Assembly: GCF_003255815.1 (NCBI RefSeq)
Contig: NC_037673.1
Location: 88,412,980-88,476,979, forward strand
DNA length: 64,000 nt
Direction of reading: 5' to 3'
DNA from: Theropithecus gelada
Taxonomy: Eukaryota; Chordata; Mammalia; Primates; Cercopithecidae
The stretch's first letter is position 1, and each line of letters begins with the position of its first letter. Both the position numbers and the translations under genes were made by a program. Of the stretch, positions 1 through 12,644 are shown piece by piece. The notes beneath the pieces were generated by a model. The model did not search any database. It saw nothing but the letters and a program-made list of their open reading frames with translations, and was not told where the DNA came from.

Positions 1-699
1 AGAGGCTAAAAGAAATCTAGTGTGTGATTCAGATATTTTCAGAGCAGTTTTTAAGGTTTAAGAAAAAATTACTCTTTCTTATTTGTTTATTTATTTAGTT
101 TGAGTAAGGATGCTGTACACTACATATTAATAGTTCTGTCCCTGGTAGTCTAACGACTAACATAAAAATGAAATTTTAAAAAAGTTAAAAAAAGTAAAAA
201 AAAAAAAGTTCTGACTTAGTACATAGATATTTATGAATGTGAAAAATAACTAATTCTGCCACTGTTCCAAAAATGACAAATGTTATCTTAGCAATGCACT
301 TTCAAAGAGTTCAACCCATTCTTAAAATGAAATAAATTCTGCCTTCCATATAAGACAGAGGGAAGAGTTTAGGATAACTACACCTTCATTGCCGAAAGAC
401 TATAGTTATGCTTCAGAAAATAATTGGATGCTAAGCATATAGAGAAAAGTCATTTTTTTGTTTAGCTATTATTTGCCTTTGTATACAAATAAAACAAAAG
501 AGTTTATCCAGATAGTCTTTAAACACTGTTGGAAACCTGTGGAAAGAAATCAATAAGTAGTTGTCAGGAATGGTTTATATGCCCAGAAGTTTGTCATACT
601 GTACCTTTTCCTGCATGTCCTAAAATGTAAGTTGACTTTTATTTAATTGTCTATTAAATATCAGGCAAAAGAAGTCTTCTTATTGGTATTTAAATAGAA
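1..699. other. Non-genic AT-rich sequence, no repeat recognised
   Basis: I see no coding region or interspersed repeat that I can name. There is an A-rich run at about 172-207. The sequence reads as ordinary AT-rich primate intergenic or intronic DNA. Confidence 0.5.
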
Positions 700-860
700 T
701 TAGAGAATGCTAGATCTTGAAGGGAACTTAGAACTCATCTGATCCAATCCCTTCACTCTTACTGATAAAGAAGGGTGAAAACGAAGTTATTAAGCAATTG
801 CCCAAAATTACAGTTAATAACTGGTACGGCCAAAACTCAACCCCAAGTTCAATGCATTTT
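700..860 (+). repeat. Ancient MIR-like SINE remnant
   Basis: The segment has the layout of an old mammalian-wide repeat: 'gaatgctagatcttgaaggg', then 'gaactcatctgatccaatcc', a degenerate 'ttactgataaagaag', and an 'agcaattgcccaaaattaca' stretch resembling the MIR core that ends in cttgcccaaggtcacac. It is heavily diverged, so the family name is uncertain. Confidence 0.4.
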
Positions 861-2739
861 GAAATATATATATTTTAATGTTCTTTCTGTAGACAATGGT
901 AGGCTCTGATTCCCATAGAATTGAGAAGCTCAATTAATAAAACTCTAAACTTGACCTGCACGCAGGATTTCACTAGGAACCACTGTAGAAAATCACATGT
1001 CATCCCAATAGTGTCTGTGGGCCAATCTAACACAGTGTATAAATTGGAAGGGATTACTGCATTTGAATTGAACATAAATCAACAGTGAGCACATTCTCTC
1101 TCAAGACTAACATGTAGCCACGTATTAAAGTATTAAGATAATTCCACACCAGCTCAAGGCCCTTAAGTGCACCCTCTGTTCCCCACTGCTAAGACCCCAG
1201 TCTCCCAATAATTCAGCGACCAAGGTGGGAAGTATGACAAAGGTTTCCAACTCCTTCTCTGAGACTGGCTTCCATTCTGATTGTTGGTGCTTATAATTGT
1301 TAAATATGTTAATATTATCCCTGGACCCATTCCATCCCTTTCCCTTCTGTAAATGTTGAAGAGCAACATTTGATTTAAGTACCCTGATACATCCCTGTTT
1401 ATCTAAAGATAAGCTAGGCATGATGAATAAGGTCTGTTCAATTACTTAGCTAAGAAGAACTTGATATTTCATTAGTCAGTGTTCCATTGAAAAGTTAGCT
1501 CAGATGCTACACTGAAAAAGCCTACGGCAATTTTTGAAAGATTAAGACACTTGCAGTTCGAAATAACACTCAAGTCCAGATAGTGTAAGGTTTCCACAGC
1601 AGATCACTTTCTCATGGAAACAATTTTGTACCCTTACGTAGTAGTATCAACAAAAATTGCTGCTGCTTCAAATCAAGAGCACAGCGGACAAGTTAGAGTC
1701 TTCAAAACTAAGCAGGAGTGCAACTCCTAGCTTCACAATTGCCCCTGAACTCTGTAAAAATTTAGACCTTTACATCGAAGAAACATGTAGTTTAGTAAGT
1801 GTCAATACTTGTAGTGAAAAGTAGCCATTCAACACCATCCCCCTGAAAAAAAAGGAAAGATAACAGTTGAACCAAGTCAGTGGTGAAGATTAAATAGAAA
1901 CAGGAAATTAGAACTATGACAAAATATTACATAAAAGGCAAACAAGCACAGAACAAATAAAATAATGCATAACAGGAAGGGATCCAAACCAATACAAACA
2001 ACTGCAAAGGGTCTTCTTGGCAGACTTTCAGACACAGAATTTGAGGAGGACAGAAACATTTAATTGTTGAGTAATACTTCTTAAATGATGTTTTACCTCA
2101 AGAAAATCATATCAGTAAAGAATGTGAAAACGGTTGGGCAGCTGCGTCCACCCCTTCTAACCAAAGCCCAGCTGCAGGAAGAAAAGCCAGAAACAAGAGA
2201 GGAGACAAAGAATAATGAATGAGAGGATGAAATCCAGAAAAAAAGAGAAATTATAATGAGACAGTGAAAAATTAAGCTGCAACTCAGAAAGATAGGCCAG
2301 AAAAAAAAGCTTTAAACAAACTGTAGTAAATGTAATTTAGAATGTTTTTAAACTCAACTATTGAAAACAAGTCTTTCTGAAACTAATTTGTAAGACTGGC
2401 AGATCCTTGAAATTCTTGTCCCAGTGGTGGAATGACTGAAAGACTGCACTATGCACTCACCATGTGGGCCCTCTGTGCTGCCAAGAGCTGTTTATTAAGT
2501 GGACTTAACTGAAAAATGGGTGAATATTTGACTAGTGGTTTTCTCTGTGATATCTGACAAAAACAAAGTACAAAGCCTTGATACTCCTCTGATACAGCAA
2601 AAAGGGAAATTTATTATTTGTATTTAGCAAAGCATATAGGGGAACTTTGTATTGAAATTATGATAGTGACCTAGGTCTAAAAATTTTACGGTAAACAAAT
2701 GTAGACTATGAGAGAAAATTCCGCTCAGTGTATGGGCTC
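861..2739. other. Non-genic sequence, nothing recognised
   Basis: Both strands hold only short open frames without domain features. No interspersed repeat is clear enough to name. Confidence 0.45.
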
Positions 2740-2945
2740 AGCTGTGAGACCGCTTATATTTAAAACCCATTCTGATACTTCCTAGCTTTGTGCCTTGAGA
2801 GGGTCCCTTTGAATTTCAGATTACTCATAAATAAAATGAGAACCATAATGATATCTAACTCAGGATTATTGCAAAGATTAAATGAACTCACCTATGTAAA
2901 ATCCTTAGTAAAGTGCTTGCCAAGTGACCAGTAAATGATAGCTCT
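2740..2945 (-). repeat. MIR SINE, antisense
   Basis: The plus strand shows the reverse complement of the MIR consensus in order: 'cttcctagctttgtgccttg', 'aaataaaatgagaaccataa' (tail side of the core), 'ggattattgcaaagattaaatgaactca', and 'cttgccaagtgaccagtaaat'. Divergence is high, as expected for a mammalian-wide SINE. Confidence 0.75.
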
Positions 2946-3267
2946 TCTTATTTTGTGTATATTGAATATCCTCTCTGGCACTATTCCAGAACGATCTACT
3001 TCAGTCTGTTTAATATTTAGTGCTTTGTTAATAACACATATAATGTGTTTAATAAATCAATAACTATTAGAAAAGCTAAGATCATGTCTACAATCAGTCA
3101 ATAAATAAATGTATGTTGAATACTTTCCTTGGGCTAAGAGTGCAATGCAAATTGAACAGAAAAGATGCGAACCCTACCCAAAAAGTGCTTATTAAGTGAG
3201 TTAATTTGTGACCAATTTCAGAGAGTAAAACTTTATGTTAAAGTAGGTAGTACAAAAATCTATTAGA
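2946..3267. other. Non-genic spacer
   Basis: AT-rich sequence without a recognisable gene or repeat between the MIR and the Alu. Confidence 0.4.
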
Positions 3268-3547
3268 GGCCCTGTGCGGTGGCTTACACCTGTAATCCTA
3301 GCACTTTGAGAGGCCAAGGTGGGTGGATCACCTGAGGTCAAGTGTTTGAGACCAGGCTGGACAACATGATGAAACCCTGCCTCTACTAAAAATACAAAAA
3401 TTAGCCAGGCCTGGTGCCAGGTGCCTTTAGTCCCAGCTACTCAGGAGGCTGAGGCAGGAGAATTACTTGAAGAGGGGAGGTGAAAGTTGCAGTAAGCCGA
3501 GATCATGCCTGTGCGACAGAGTAAGATCCTGTCTCAAAAAAAAAAAA
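3268..3547 (+). mobile_element. AluS-type SINE with a small 3' internal deletion
   Basis: A dimeric Alu runs from 'ggccctgtgcggtggctta' through the A-rich linker to a poly(A) tail at 3536-3547. Near the 3' end about 16 bp of the usual 'actgcactccagcctg' segment are missing after 'gatcatgcc'. Flanks 'aaaatctattagag' and 'aaaacctattgaag' look like a diverged target-site duplication. The divergence suggests AluS or older. Confidence 0.93.
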
Positions 3548-4070
3548 TCAAAAAACCTATTGAAGTGCAGGATAAATCAGTGAGAATGCGATGATTCAGA
3601 GAAGGCTTAAGGGAGGAGGTAGAAAATAAAGAACACCTTGGAGGATGTGTATGATTAAAACAGATGTCAAGCAACGAGACATACTTTCTCTTAAATGAAA
3701 TGATGTTAGCAGGATTATGGGTGAATATGGAGTATATTTGAGACTTGACTAACATGAATGGAGTTTTAAAAATATTTTTATTGGTACATTGTATTTATAC
3801 ATAATTATTGGGTACATGTGATATTTTGTTACATTCATAAGCTGTGTAATGATCAAGACAGGGTGTTGGGGTGTCCATCACCTCAAGTATTTATCATTCC
3901 AGTGTTGGGAACATTTCAAGTCCTCTCATCTAGCTATTTTGATATTTACAATACATTGTTGTTAACTACAGTCACCCTACTTTGCTATGGAACATTAGAG
4001 CTTATTTCTTCTATCTAACTGTGTGTTTGTACTCATTAAGTAAACTCTCTTTATCCTCCTCCCACCCCCA

Positions 4071-4071
<1 letters not shown>

Positions 4072-4106
<35 letters not shown>
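4072..4106. repeat. (CA)n microsatellite inside the L1 3' UTR
   Basis: An uninterrupted run of about 17 CA units lies in the 3' UTR of the antisense L1. Such tracts are often length-polymorphic. Confidence 0.95.
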
Positions 4107-4109
<3 letters not shown>

Positions 4110-4164
4110 TCCCAGCCTCTGGTATCTATCATTCTACTCTCTTTATTTATGAGATTAACTTTTT

Positions 4165-7100
4165 AAGCTCCCACATATGAGTGAGAACATGCAATATTTG
4201 TTTTTCTGTGCCTGGCTTATTTCACTGAACATAATGACGTCCATTTCCATCCATGTTGCTGCAAATGACATAATCCCATTTTTCTTTACACCTGAATAGT
4301 ATTCTATTGTGTGTGTGTAAATCACATTTTCTTTATCCTGATGTCTGTTGATAGACATTCAGGTGGATTTCACATCTTTCTTATTGTGAATAGTGGTGTG
4401 ATAAACACACAAATGCAGATATTCCTTTGATTTACTGATTTTCTTTGGATAAATACCCCGCAGTGAGATTGCGGCACTATGTGGTAGTTCTTTTAGTTTT
4501 ATGAGAAATTTTCATATTATTTATATTGGCTAAACTAGTTTGCTTTCCCACCGACAGTGCATGAGTTACCTGTTTTCCACATTCTTGCCATCATCTGGTT
4601 TTTTTTTTTTTCTTTTTAATAGTAGCCATTTCAACTGAGGTGCAATGATATCTCATTGTGGTTTTGATTTGCATTTTCCTAATGATTAGTGATGTTGAGT
4701 GTTTTGCCATATACCTGTTGGCCATTTGTATGTCTTCTTTGTAGAAATGTCTATTTGTGTCCTTTGTCCACTTTCTAATGGGAAATTTTCACTGTTTCAT
4801 TGTTTGAGTTCCTCGTATATTTTAAATATTCGTCCCCTGTCAGATGAATAGTTTGCAAATATTTTCTCTCATTCAACAGGTTGTCTCTTTACTCTGTTGA
4901 TTGTTTTCTGTGCTGGGAGAATCTCTTTAGTTTAATATTATACTATTCATCTATTTTTGTTTTTGTTGCCTGTACTTTCAAGATCATAACCATAAAATCC
5001 TTGCCGAGACCAATGTCCTGAAGTGTTTCCCCTAAATTTTATTCTAGTAGTTTTATAGTTTCTGGTCTAACATTTAAGTCTTTAATCCATCTTACATTGA
5101 TTTTTGTGTATGGTGAGAAATAGGGCTCTAGTTTCCTTATTCTGCATATGGATATCCAATTTTCCCAACCAGTATTTATTTATTGTCATTTTCCCAATGT
5201 ACGTTCTTGGTGCCTTTGTTAAAATCAATGGACTGTAAATACATGAATTTATTTCTGGTTTCTCTATTCTATTCCACTGGTTTTTGTGTCTGTTTTTATA
5301 CCAGTACTATGCTGTTTTGGTTACTATAACTTTTTAGTATATTTTCAAGTCAGATAGTGTGATGCCTCCAGCTTTTTTTCTTTTTGCTCAGGATTGCTTT
5401 AGATATTCAAGCTCAATTTTGTTCTACACAAATTTTAGGATTGGTGTTTAGATAAAGACTGCATTGAGGCTGTAGATTGCTATGGGCAGTGTGGTCATTT
5501 TAACAATATTCATTTTTCCAATCCACAAGCAAGAGATTTTTTATATTTGTTTATGTCCCCTTTGATTTCCTTCATCAGTGTTTTATAGTTTTTTTATAGA
5601 AATCACTCACTTTCTTGGTTAAATTTATTTCTAGGTATTTTAAATTTTTTTGTAGCTATTGTAAATGGGATTGCCTTCTTGAGTTCTTTTTCAGCTAGTT
5701 CATTATTGGTGTATCAAAATGCTATTAGTTTTTGTATGCTAATTTTGTATCTTGCAACTTCACTGAATTTACTTATCAGATCTCAAAAAAAAATTTTGCT
5801 GGAGTCTTCAGGTTTTTCTAGATATGAAAACATGTCATCTACAAAGAGAAACAGTTTGACTTCTTTCTTTCCAATTTGGATGCCTTTTATTTCTTTCTCT
5901 TTCCTAATTGCTCTGGCTAAGACTTCCAGGACTATGTTCACTGGGACTGATGAAAGTCAGAATCCTTGCCTTATTCCAGTTCTTAGAGGTAGGTTTTCAG
6001 CTTTTCCCCCATTGAATATAATTTTAGCTGGGGTTTGTTATATATGTTCTTTATTGTGTTGAAGTACATACCTACTATACTTAATTTCTAGGGAGTTTTA
6101 ACATGAAAGAATATTAAATTTTAGCAAATGCTTTTCCTGTGTCTATTTAGATGATTATCTGACTTCTGTCCCTCATTCTGTTGACATGATGTATCACATT
6201 TATTTATTGAGTCTGTGGAACTACTCTTGCATTCCTGGGATAAATTTCATTTGGTCATGATGTATTATCTTTTTGATTTGCTGTTGGATTCAGTTTTGTG
6301 TTTTATTGAGAATTTTTGCATCTTTGTTAATTAGGGATATTGACCCATAGTTCTCTTTTTTTGTTGTTGTGTCCTTGTCTGATCATGGTATCAGGGTAAC
6401 GCTGGCCTCATAGACCCAGCTACAGGGTATTCCCTCCAAATTTTCAGAATAATTTTAGAATTGTTGTTAGTTCTACTTTGAATGTTTGGTAGAATACAGC
6501 AATGAAACCATCAGTCTTGGACTTTTCTTTATTAAGAGACTTTTTATTAGTGAATCAATCTCATTGCTTGTTACGGTCTGTTCTATTTTTTCCTGACCCA
6601 ATCTTGGTAGACTGTATGTGTCCAGCAATGTATCCATTTTATCTAGGTTTCCCAGTATGTAATAGTCTCTGATGATCTTTTGTCTTTTTGTAGTATTGGT
6701 TGAAATGTCACCTTTTTCATTTTCAGTTTTATTTCTTTTAATCATCTGTCTTTATGTCTTGATTAGTCTAGCTACCGGTTTACTGATTTTGTTTATATTT
6801 TCAAGAAACCAACTTTTCATTTAATTGATCCTTTGTATTTTTTGTTTTAGTCTCTATTTCATTTAGTTCTGCTCCTATCTTTATTATTTCTTTCCTTCTA
6901 CTAATTTTGAGTTTGGTTCATTTTTGCTCTTCTGATTCCTTGAGATACATTGTTCAGTTGTCTATTTGGAATCTTTCTTCTTTGATGTAGGCATTTATTG
7001 CTGTAAACTTCCCTCTTAACATGACTTTTGCTATATCTCATAGGCTTTAGAATGTCATGTTTCAATTCTTATTTGTTTCAAGAAATTTTTTAATTTCCTC

Positions 7101-8285
7101 CTTAATTCCCTCCTTGATCCAAAGGTCATTCAGGAGCACATTGTTTAATTTCCATGTATTTGTACGGTTTCTCAAATTCTTCTTGTTATTCATTTCTTGT
7201 TTTATTCTACTGTCATCTGAGAAGACACTTGATGTGATTTCAACTTTTAAAAAAATTTTAAGACTTGTTTCATGCCTAACATGTGGGTCTATATGGGATA
7301 ATGTTCAATGTGCTTATATTAGTTCATTTTCCTACTTCTATAAAGAAGTACCTGAGACTGGCTAATTTATGAAGAAAATAGGTTTAATTGATTCACAGTT
7401 CTGCGGGCTTAACAGGAAGCATGACTGGAGGCCTCAGTTAACTTACAATTATGGCAGGAGGTGAAGGGGAAGCAAGCGCCTTCTTCACATGTTGGCAGGA
7501 GAGAGAAAGAGAGACACCAAGGAGGGAAGTGCCACACACTTTCAAACCAACAAATCTCATGAGAACTAACCCTATTATAAGAACAGCATGGGGGAAGTCA
7601 TCCCCCATGATTCAATAACCTCCCACCTGATTCCTCCCACAACAATGTGAATTACAATTCAATATGAGATTTAGGTGGGCACACAAGGCCAAACCATATC
7701 AGTACTAATGAGAAGAATGTATATTTTGAAGCTATTGGGTGAAACGTTCTGTAAATGTCTGTGAATCCATTTGGTATAAAGTGCAGTTTAAATCCAATGT
7801 TTCCTTGTTAATTTTCTGTCTAGATGGTCTGTCTAATGTTGAGAGTGGGGTGTTAAATTTCCCAAATATTATTGTATTGGAGTCTATCTCTCCCTTTAGG
7901 TCAATAATATTTGCTTATATATTGGGCTGCTCCAGTGTTGGGTGCATATATATTTAGATTGTTATATCACTTTATTGAATTTATTCCTTTATCATTATAC
8001 AATGACTTTTTGTCTTTTTTTCTAATGTCTTTTTTTCTTTGACTTCAAGTCTGTTTTATCTGAGTATAGATACTCCTGCCTCCTTTTGTTTTCTGCTTGC
8101 ATTGAATAATTTTTTCCATCTCTTTACTCTCAGTCTATGTGTGTCTTTACAGATAAGATGAGCTTCTTGCAGACAACATACAGTGGGGTTATGGTTTTTA
8201 TTTTTTAATCCATTCAGCCAGTCTATATCTTTTAAGTGGAAAGTTTAATCCATTTACATTCAGGGTTATTACTGATACATGAGGG
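4165..8285 (-). pseudogene. Decayed L1 ORF2 (endonuclease/reverse transcriptase remnant)
   Basis: This is the ORF2 part of the old antisense L1, interrupted at 7315-7701 by a MaLR LTR. One residual frame on the minus strand (about 6473-6745) still reads motifs such as 'DTYSLPRL' and 'KKSPR', matching the linker and start of the L1 reverse transcriptase domain. The endonuclease end lies near 7707-8285, with signatures such as 'gggtgcatatatatttagat' opposite the conserved LNIYAPN block. Several in-frame stops rule out a functional product. The ORF2 boundaries are approximate. Confidence 0.8.
7315..7701 (+). mobile_element. Solo MaLR LTR (MST/MLT1 type) inserted in the old L1
   Basis: The 387-bp segment matches a mammalian-apparent LTR retrotransposon LTR: 'gtacctgagactggctaatt' near the start, 'ggcaggaggtgaaggggaag' in the middle, 'cccccatgattcaataacct' and 'ccaaaccatatca' at the end. 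It is flanked by 'gtgct' at 7310-7314 and 'gtact' at 7702-7706, a 5-bp target duplication with one change. The L1 reads on across the site. No internal retroviral sequence is present, so it is a solo LTR. Confidence 0.9.
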
Positions 8286-8299
8286 CTTCCTCCTATTAT

Positions 8300-9590
8300 T
8301 TTATTAATTAATTTCTGGTTGTTTTGTATATCCTTTGTTCTTTTCTTCCTATCTTATTTTTATCATTGTGGTTTGGTGGTTTTCTGTAGTGGTAACACTT
8401 TAGTCCTTTGTCATCCTTATTTGTGTGTTTGCTCTACTAGTGGGTTTTATACTTTCATGAATTTTGATGATGGTAGATGCCAACATTTTGATTCCAGGTG
8501 TACTACTCCCTTAAGTATTTCCTATAGGGTGGGTCTAATGGTAATAAATTCTCTCAGATTTTGTTTGTCTGGGAAAAACTATTTCTCCCTCATTTATGAA
8601 TGGCAACTTTGCTGGGTATAGTATCTTTAGCTATCAACTTTTTTCTTTCCACACTTTAAGTATATCACCCTATTCTCTCTTGGCCTGTAATGTTTCTACT
8701 GAGAAATTTGCTACTAGTCTAATGGGGATTCCCTTATAAGTCACTATATACTTTTCTCTTGCTGTTTTTAGAATTCTCTTCTTTTATTTGACATTTGACA
8801 GTTTTACCATAATATGCCATGAATTGCATGTTTTTAGGTATCTTTGATCTTTCTGTATCTGGATGTCTAAATCTGTTGCTAGACTTGAGAATTTTTTAGC
8901 TATCGTTTTATTAAATAGGATTTCTATCTTTTTTGTTTTCTCTATATGTTCTAGGACACCTGAAAATTTGAATATTGGGTCACTTTCTTGTGTTCCATAA
9001 TTATGTAGGCCTGGCTCATTCTTTTCAATTCTATTTTATTTATCTATGTTTGATTGGGTTGTTTCAAAATTACCTTTTTTCAAGTTATGAAATTCTTTCT
9101 TCCATTTGATCTAGTCTATTATTGAAGCCTTCTGATGTATTTTATATTTCACAAAATAAATTCTTCAGTGCCAGAATTTCTGTTTGGTTCTTTTGTGTGA
9201 CATCTCTTTGGTAAATTTTTCATTCATGTCCTGAATTGTTTTTCTGATTTATTATTTTTTTTTCTCTATTCTCTTGTATCTTGTATCTGACTGAGATTCT
9301 TTAGTGTTATTTTGAATTATTTTCCCCAGGTTTTATAAATGTCTTTTTGATTGTAGTCTGCTATTAAATTATTGTGTTCCTTTGGAGGTGTCATATTGTC
9401 TTGCTCTTTAATGTTTCTTGTGTCTTTAAATCAATATTTGTGCATCCAGTATAACAGTTGTCTCTTCCAGTTTTTTGAATTTGCTTTTGTAAGATAGAAG
9501 TTATCTCTGAAGATATATCTATGGTGTTGTTTGAGCAGGGTATAGTTGCTTTGATTCTAAGCGCATGAAGTAGCGTAGTGTCCATATGAT
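8300..9590 (-). pseudogene. Decayed L1 ORF1 (RNA-binding protein remnant)
   Basis: Between the ORF2 remnant and the GC-rich 5' UTR of the antisense L1, the plus strand carries the complement of ORF1. The segment around 8540-8760 ('ctctcagattttgtttgtct', 'ctgtaatgtttctactgaga') corresponds to the C-terminal domain. A short minus-strand frame at about 9391-9585 may be the start of the protein. Stops and frameshifts are frequent. Confidence 0.65.
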
Positions 9591-9599
9591 TTCTTCAGC

Positions 9600-11012
9600 C
9601 ATAAACAGTGTCAGTGATTTCCTCAGTGGCGTAGGGTGTGGTTGTTAGTGAGGCTGCGTGAAGTTTATGTGAGCATGTGGATATCAGGTAGACTTGTCCT
9701 TGTGCCCCAGTCATGGCAGGGGCAGGCCAAGCATACTTGTCCTTGGGCCCTACTGTAGCATATGCTGTAACCTGTGTTAGCAGGACTAGGCGACCTGATT
9801 CTTGAGCTTAGGTGGTAGTAGTAGCAGCAGTGGGCCAGGCAGGTGAGTGAATTATCTGGTTCCCAAGCAGTCTGCACTAATGTTGATGGTGGCTGCAATG
9901 AGCTGAGTGGGCTAATCCCCTGGCCTGCAGGTGGCACAAATGCAGATGGATGCCAGCTGTGGTAGTAGAGGTAGGTTGGGTGGGGCCAACCTCAGGCCCC
10001 CAGGAGATGTACGCAAGCACTCATGATGGTGGAGTGGCCTAGGAGGTCCCCATGTACCCAGATGGCATGCTCAGGCACTGGGGAGACAGAGTCACGTTAG
10101 ATGGACCTGTCCTTAGGCCTCCTAGTTGTACATGGAGGTACTGGCTATGGAAGGCAGGGACACAGTGATCTCCACACCACCAGCAGAATAATCTAGTGGG
10201 AGTGGCAGAGGCTACATGGAAGCTCTGCTACTGGGGAGGGTGATGTTGCTTTTAGTGGCAGCAGCACATTTAGGTGGCTGGGGAGCTCATCCTTCTCTCA
10301 TGCTTTGGCCCTGGTGGTGGCAGCCAGCAGCATGATGACTGTGGGTGGGGAAGTTTGTTCTCGGGGCACATAAAAATGCATGGTGGCTTTGCTGCTAGAG
10401 GGAGCAGTGTCCTTACCAGTGGCTCATACTTCAGCCCTGGCATGAGCAGTCAGTCATAGTGGTGGCCATGAGCAGGGGGAATGTCAATAAGGCTTCAGGG
10501 TTGTGGAGATGAAAGTGCTGTTAGGTCTCTGGGAAGAATGTGTTCCGGTAGGGGGTGGGATCTCAATGTGGTATCTTACTGTAGCTGATTAGGACTCAGG
10601 GGGCTGGGAGGTATGTGGGACATGGTATGAGCTTCCTCCCTGGAGCAGTGCCTTCACACACTATTCAGGCAGATTCCCATGTTAGTCTCAAGGCCTGTGA
10701 GGTTTAGGGGCTGTCCTGTGGCTAGGATTGCAGCAGTTTATGGTGGGAATTTAGACCACTACAAAGGACCTCTCACTTATCCTCTCCCCACATTGAGGAG
10801 TCTTTCCAGGTTTCAAATAATCCCTGCCAAGCAGGCTGCCTCACTTTCCCTTCCATCCACACTTCAGGTGTTTTCTGTCACTTAAGTGTTGGATTTCAGA
10901 GTTCTCTTAGATAATCTATTCTAAGTGTGATTATCTACTTACTTACAATTCTGGTTATTCTTTGGGGAGGAGCTAAGTACCAGATGCCTCCAGTCAGCCA
11001 TCTTGAGCCCCT
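9600..11012 (-). promoter_or_regulatory. Remnant 5' UTR/promoter of the old L1
   Basis: This part is richer in G and C than the rest of the L1, contains no long frame of its own, and finishes with 'cagtcagccatcttgagccc', whose complement is the typical beginning of an L1 5' UTR with an 'aagatggc' core. Its age makes promoter activity doubtful. An enhancer-like or alternative-promoter role cannot be judged from sequence alone. Confidence 0.6.
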
Positions 11013-11554
11013 TTTATTATAATAAGGGCTGCTATAATAAGATGCATTGAAAGCAATATTCCCTTAGCTCCCAACTTGCTCACCCCAACACAGTAATGCA
11101 TGTAGTTCTGAATCTGTGAATTCCAAGATTAAGATGTTGGCATCTTAATCTTGTCTCATGACGTGGTAGAAATGCCTTCTTGTTGTCTTATTACATGGTA
11201 GAAAGTACAAGAACAAAAACCTGTGATTGATGTCTTTTGGAGAAAAAAAACAGACAATGGTATTCTTGTGTAGAGTTGGGGTAGGCAGTGGAAGCCTTAT
11301 GAGCCAGAGGAGTTTTTGCTTGAAATACTATGAGATAAGGGTTGTGTATTATTAAATGAGGTGATGTAAACAGTGTTTTATAAAGATTGGCCTTATTAAG
11401 GCATCCAGGCAGATCAAAATCAGAAGAGAGTAGAATAAGTAGACTTGGAAGATATTACAGCTATCTAGATGTGAAATTATGATGTACTGACTTAGGATGC
11501 AAAAGAGAAATGGAGGCTTCACTGTGAGTTAAACAGGAGTCACCAGAGAATTTT
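11013..11554. other. Non-genic spacer
   Basis: Moderately AT-rich sequence in which I recognise no gene or named repeat. Confidence 0.4.
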
Positions 11555-12644
11555 GAGCAGACAAGTTACAGGATCTGACTTCTCTTTTAATAGATCACTC
11601 TGACTGCTCAGTTGAGAATAAATGCAGAGAGTCAACGGGGGATCAGGAATACCTGGTAGGATATTATTTAAATAGTTCAAAGAGAAATGATGGTGGCTTT
11701 GGGACCCATGAGATTGGAAAAGGTGAAAAGTAGTTGGAATGAGTGTACTGTATACAGGTTTTTATAGAAAGGTGTCCTAGGCAGTTGCAGAGGGCTCTGC
11801 ACTTAGTTTAATGCTCTGCTGTCACAGTCTTGAAATTCTTAGTAATTTTTGAATAGATAATCCTACATTTTTATTTTGCATAAGACCCCACAAATTATGT
11901 AGGCAGTTTTGATTGTGAATGTAGATATGACAGGATTTGCTGATATATTGGAGTTGGGATGATGTGAGAGAAAAGAAAAGGGTCAATGATTGCTCCAAGA
12001 TGTTTGCCCTGAGCACTTGGAAGAATAGGTTTACTAAGATGGAAAAGAATGGAAGACACAAAATTATGGAAGAAGAATCAGAAGCTTGATTTTGGATCTA
12101 TAAAGTGTGGGATGTCTAGAGCATCCAAATAGAGATGTCCGGAGTTTGAAGGAGCATGTCAGGTTGGAGATGTAAGTCTGGAGTGTTCAACATTTGAATG
12201 GTAATTGGAGCCACAAAACTGAAAGAAAAATCCACATATGACGTGTAAATTAACAAAGAGAAGTCTAAACACTGAGCCTACCTCCAACCTATAGGTGTCA
12301 GATGACACACACCAGCTTAGGTGACTGTGCAGGATCAGCCAGAAAGATACCAGGACATTCTAAAGAAAGAAAACATATCAAGATTCAGATGAGAGTAAAA
12401 TGAGGCAGGATTTGAACGCTGAATTAACAACATGGAGGTCATACATGACAGCTGTTTGTTTGGAGGAGTGGAGGCAAAAGCCTCATTAGGTTGGATTAAA
12501 GAGAGAAAGAGAGAAGAAAGTTTGAAAACGAAAAGGATGAACAACTCTGAGGAATTTTGCTTAAAGGAATGGAAGACAGAGGGATTACAGCTGAAAAGAA
12601 AAGTGAAGGTTGGTACCACAGAGAGGCTAGCTGGTTTGGGGTCA
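11555..12644 (+). repeat. Unassigned ancient dispersed repeat, long copy
   Basis: The stretch has a series of blocks common in mammalian genomes: 'agatcactctgactgctcag' near 11584, 'gagaaatgatggtggctttg' near 11682, 'gggtcaatgattgctccaag' near 11980, 'aagcctcattaggttggatt' near 12480 and 'gaggaattttgcttaaagga' near 12550. The same 'agatcactctgg' block recurs near 23717 in this window. I cannot name the family from memory. The copy is about 1.1 kb and highly diverged. Confidence 0.5.

Larger units (their letters stand above)
3755..11012 (-). mobile_element. Near full-length old L1 LINE (L1PB/L1MA age), antisense
   Basis: The order on the plus strand is 3' UTR, ORF2, ORF1 and 5' UTR, all reversed. 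About 3760-4165 matches L1 3' UTR ('gggtacatgtgatattttgt', 'ccagcctctggtatctatca'). About 4165-8285 is ORF2 remnant, about 8300-9590 ORF1 remnant, and about 9600-11012 is a GC-richer 5' UTR that ends in 'gccatcttgagcccc', the complement of the usual L1 5' start. Without the inserted LTR the element is about 6.87 kb, so it was probably close to full length. Frames are broken by many stops and indels. The subfamily is inferred from its 3' UTR and needs a library search. Confidence 0.88.

Noticed and set aside
5679..6062. 127-codon plus-strand frame
   Set aside because: It is the antisense of the old L1 ORF2; the real coding remnant is on the other strand.
7315..7701. Possible endogenous retrovirus provirus (also at 18933 and 29188)
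   Set aside because: Only single MaLR LTRs with short target duplications are present; I saw no gag, pol or env sequence between paired LTRs.
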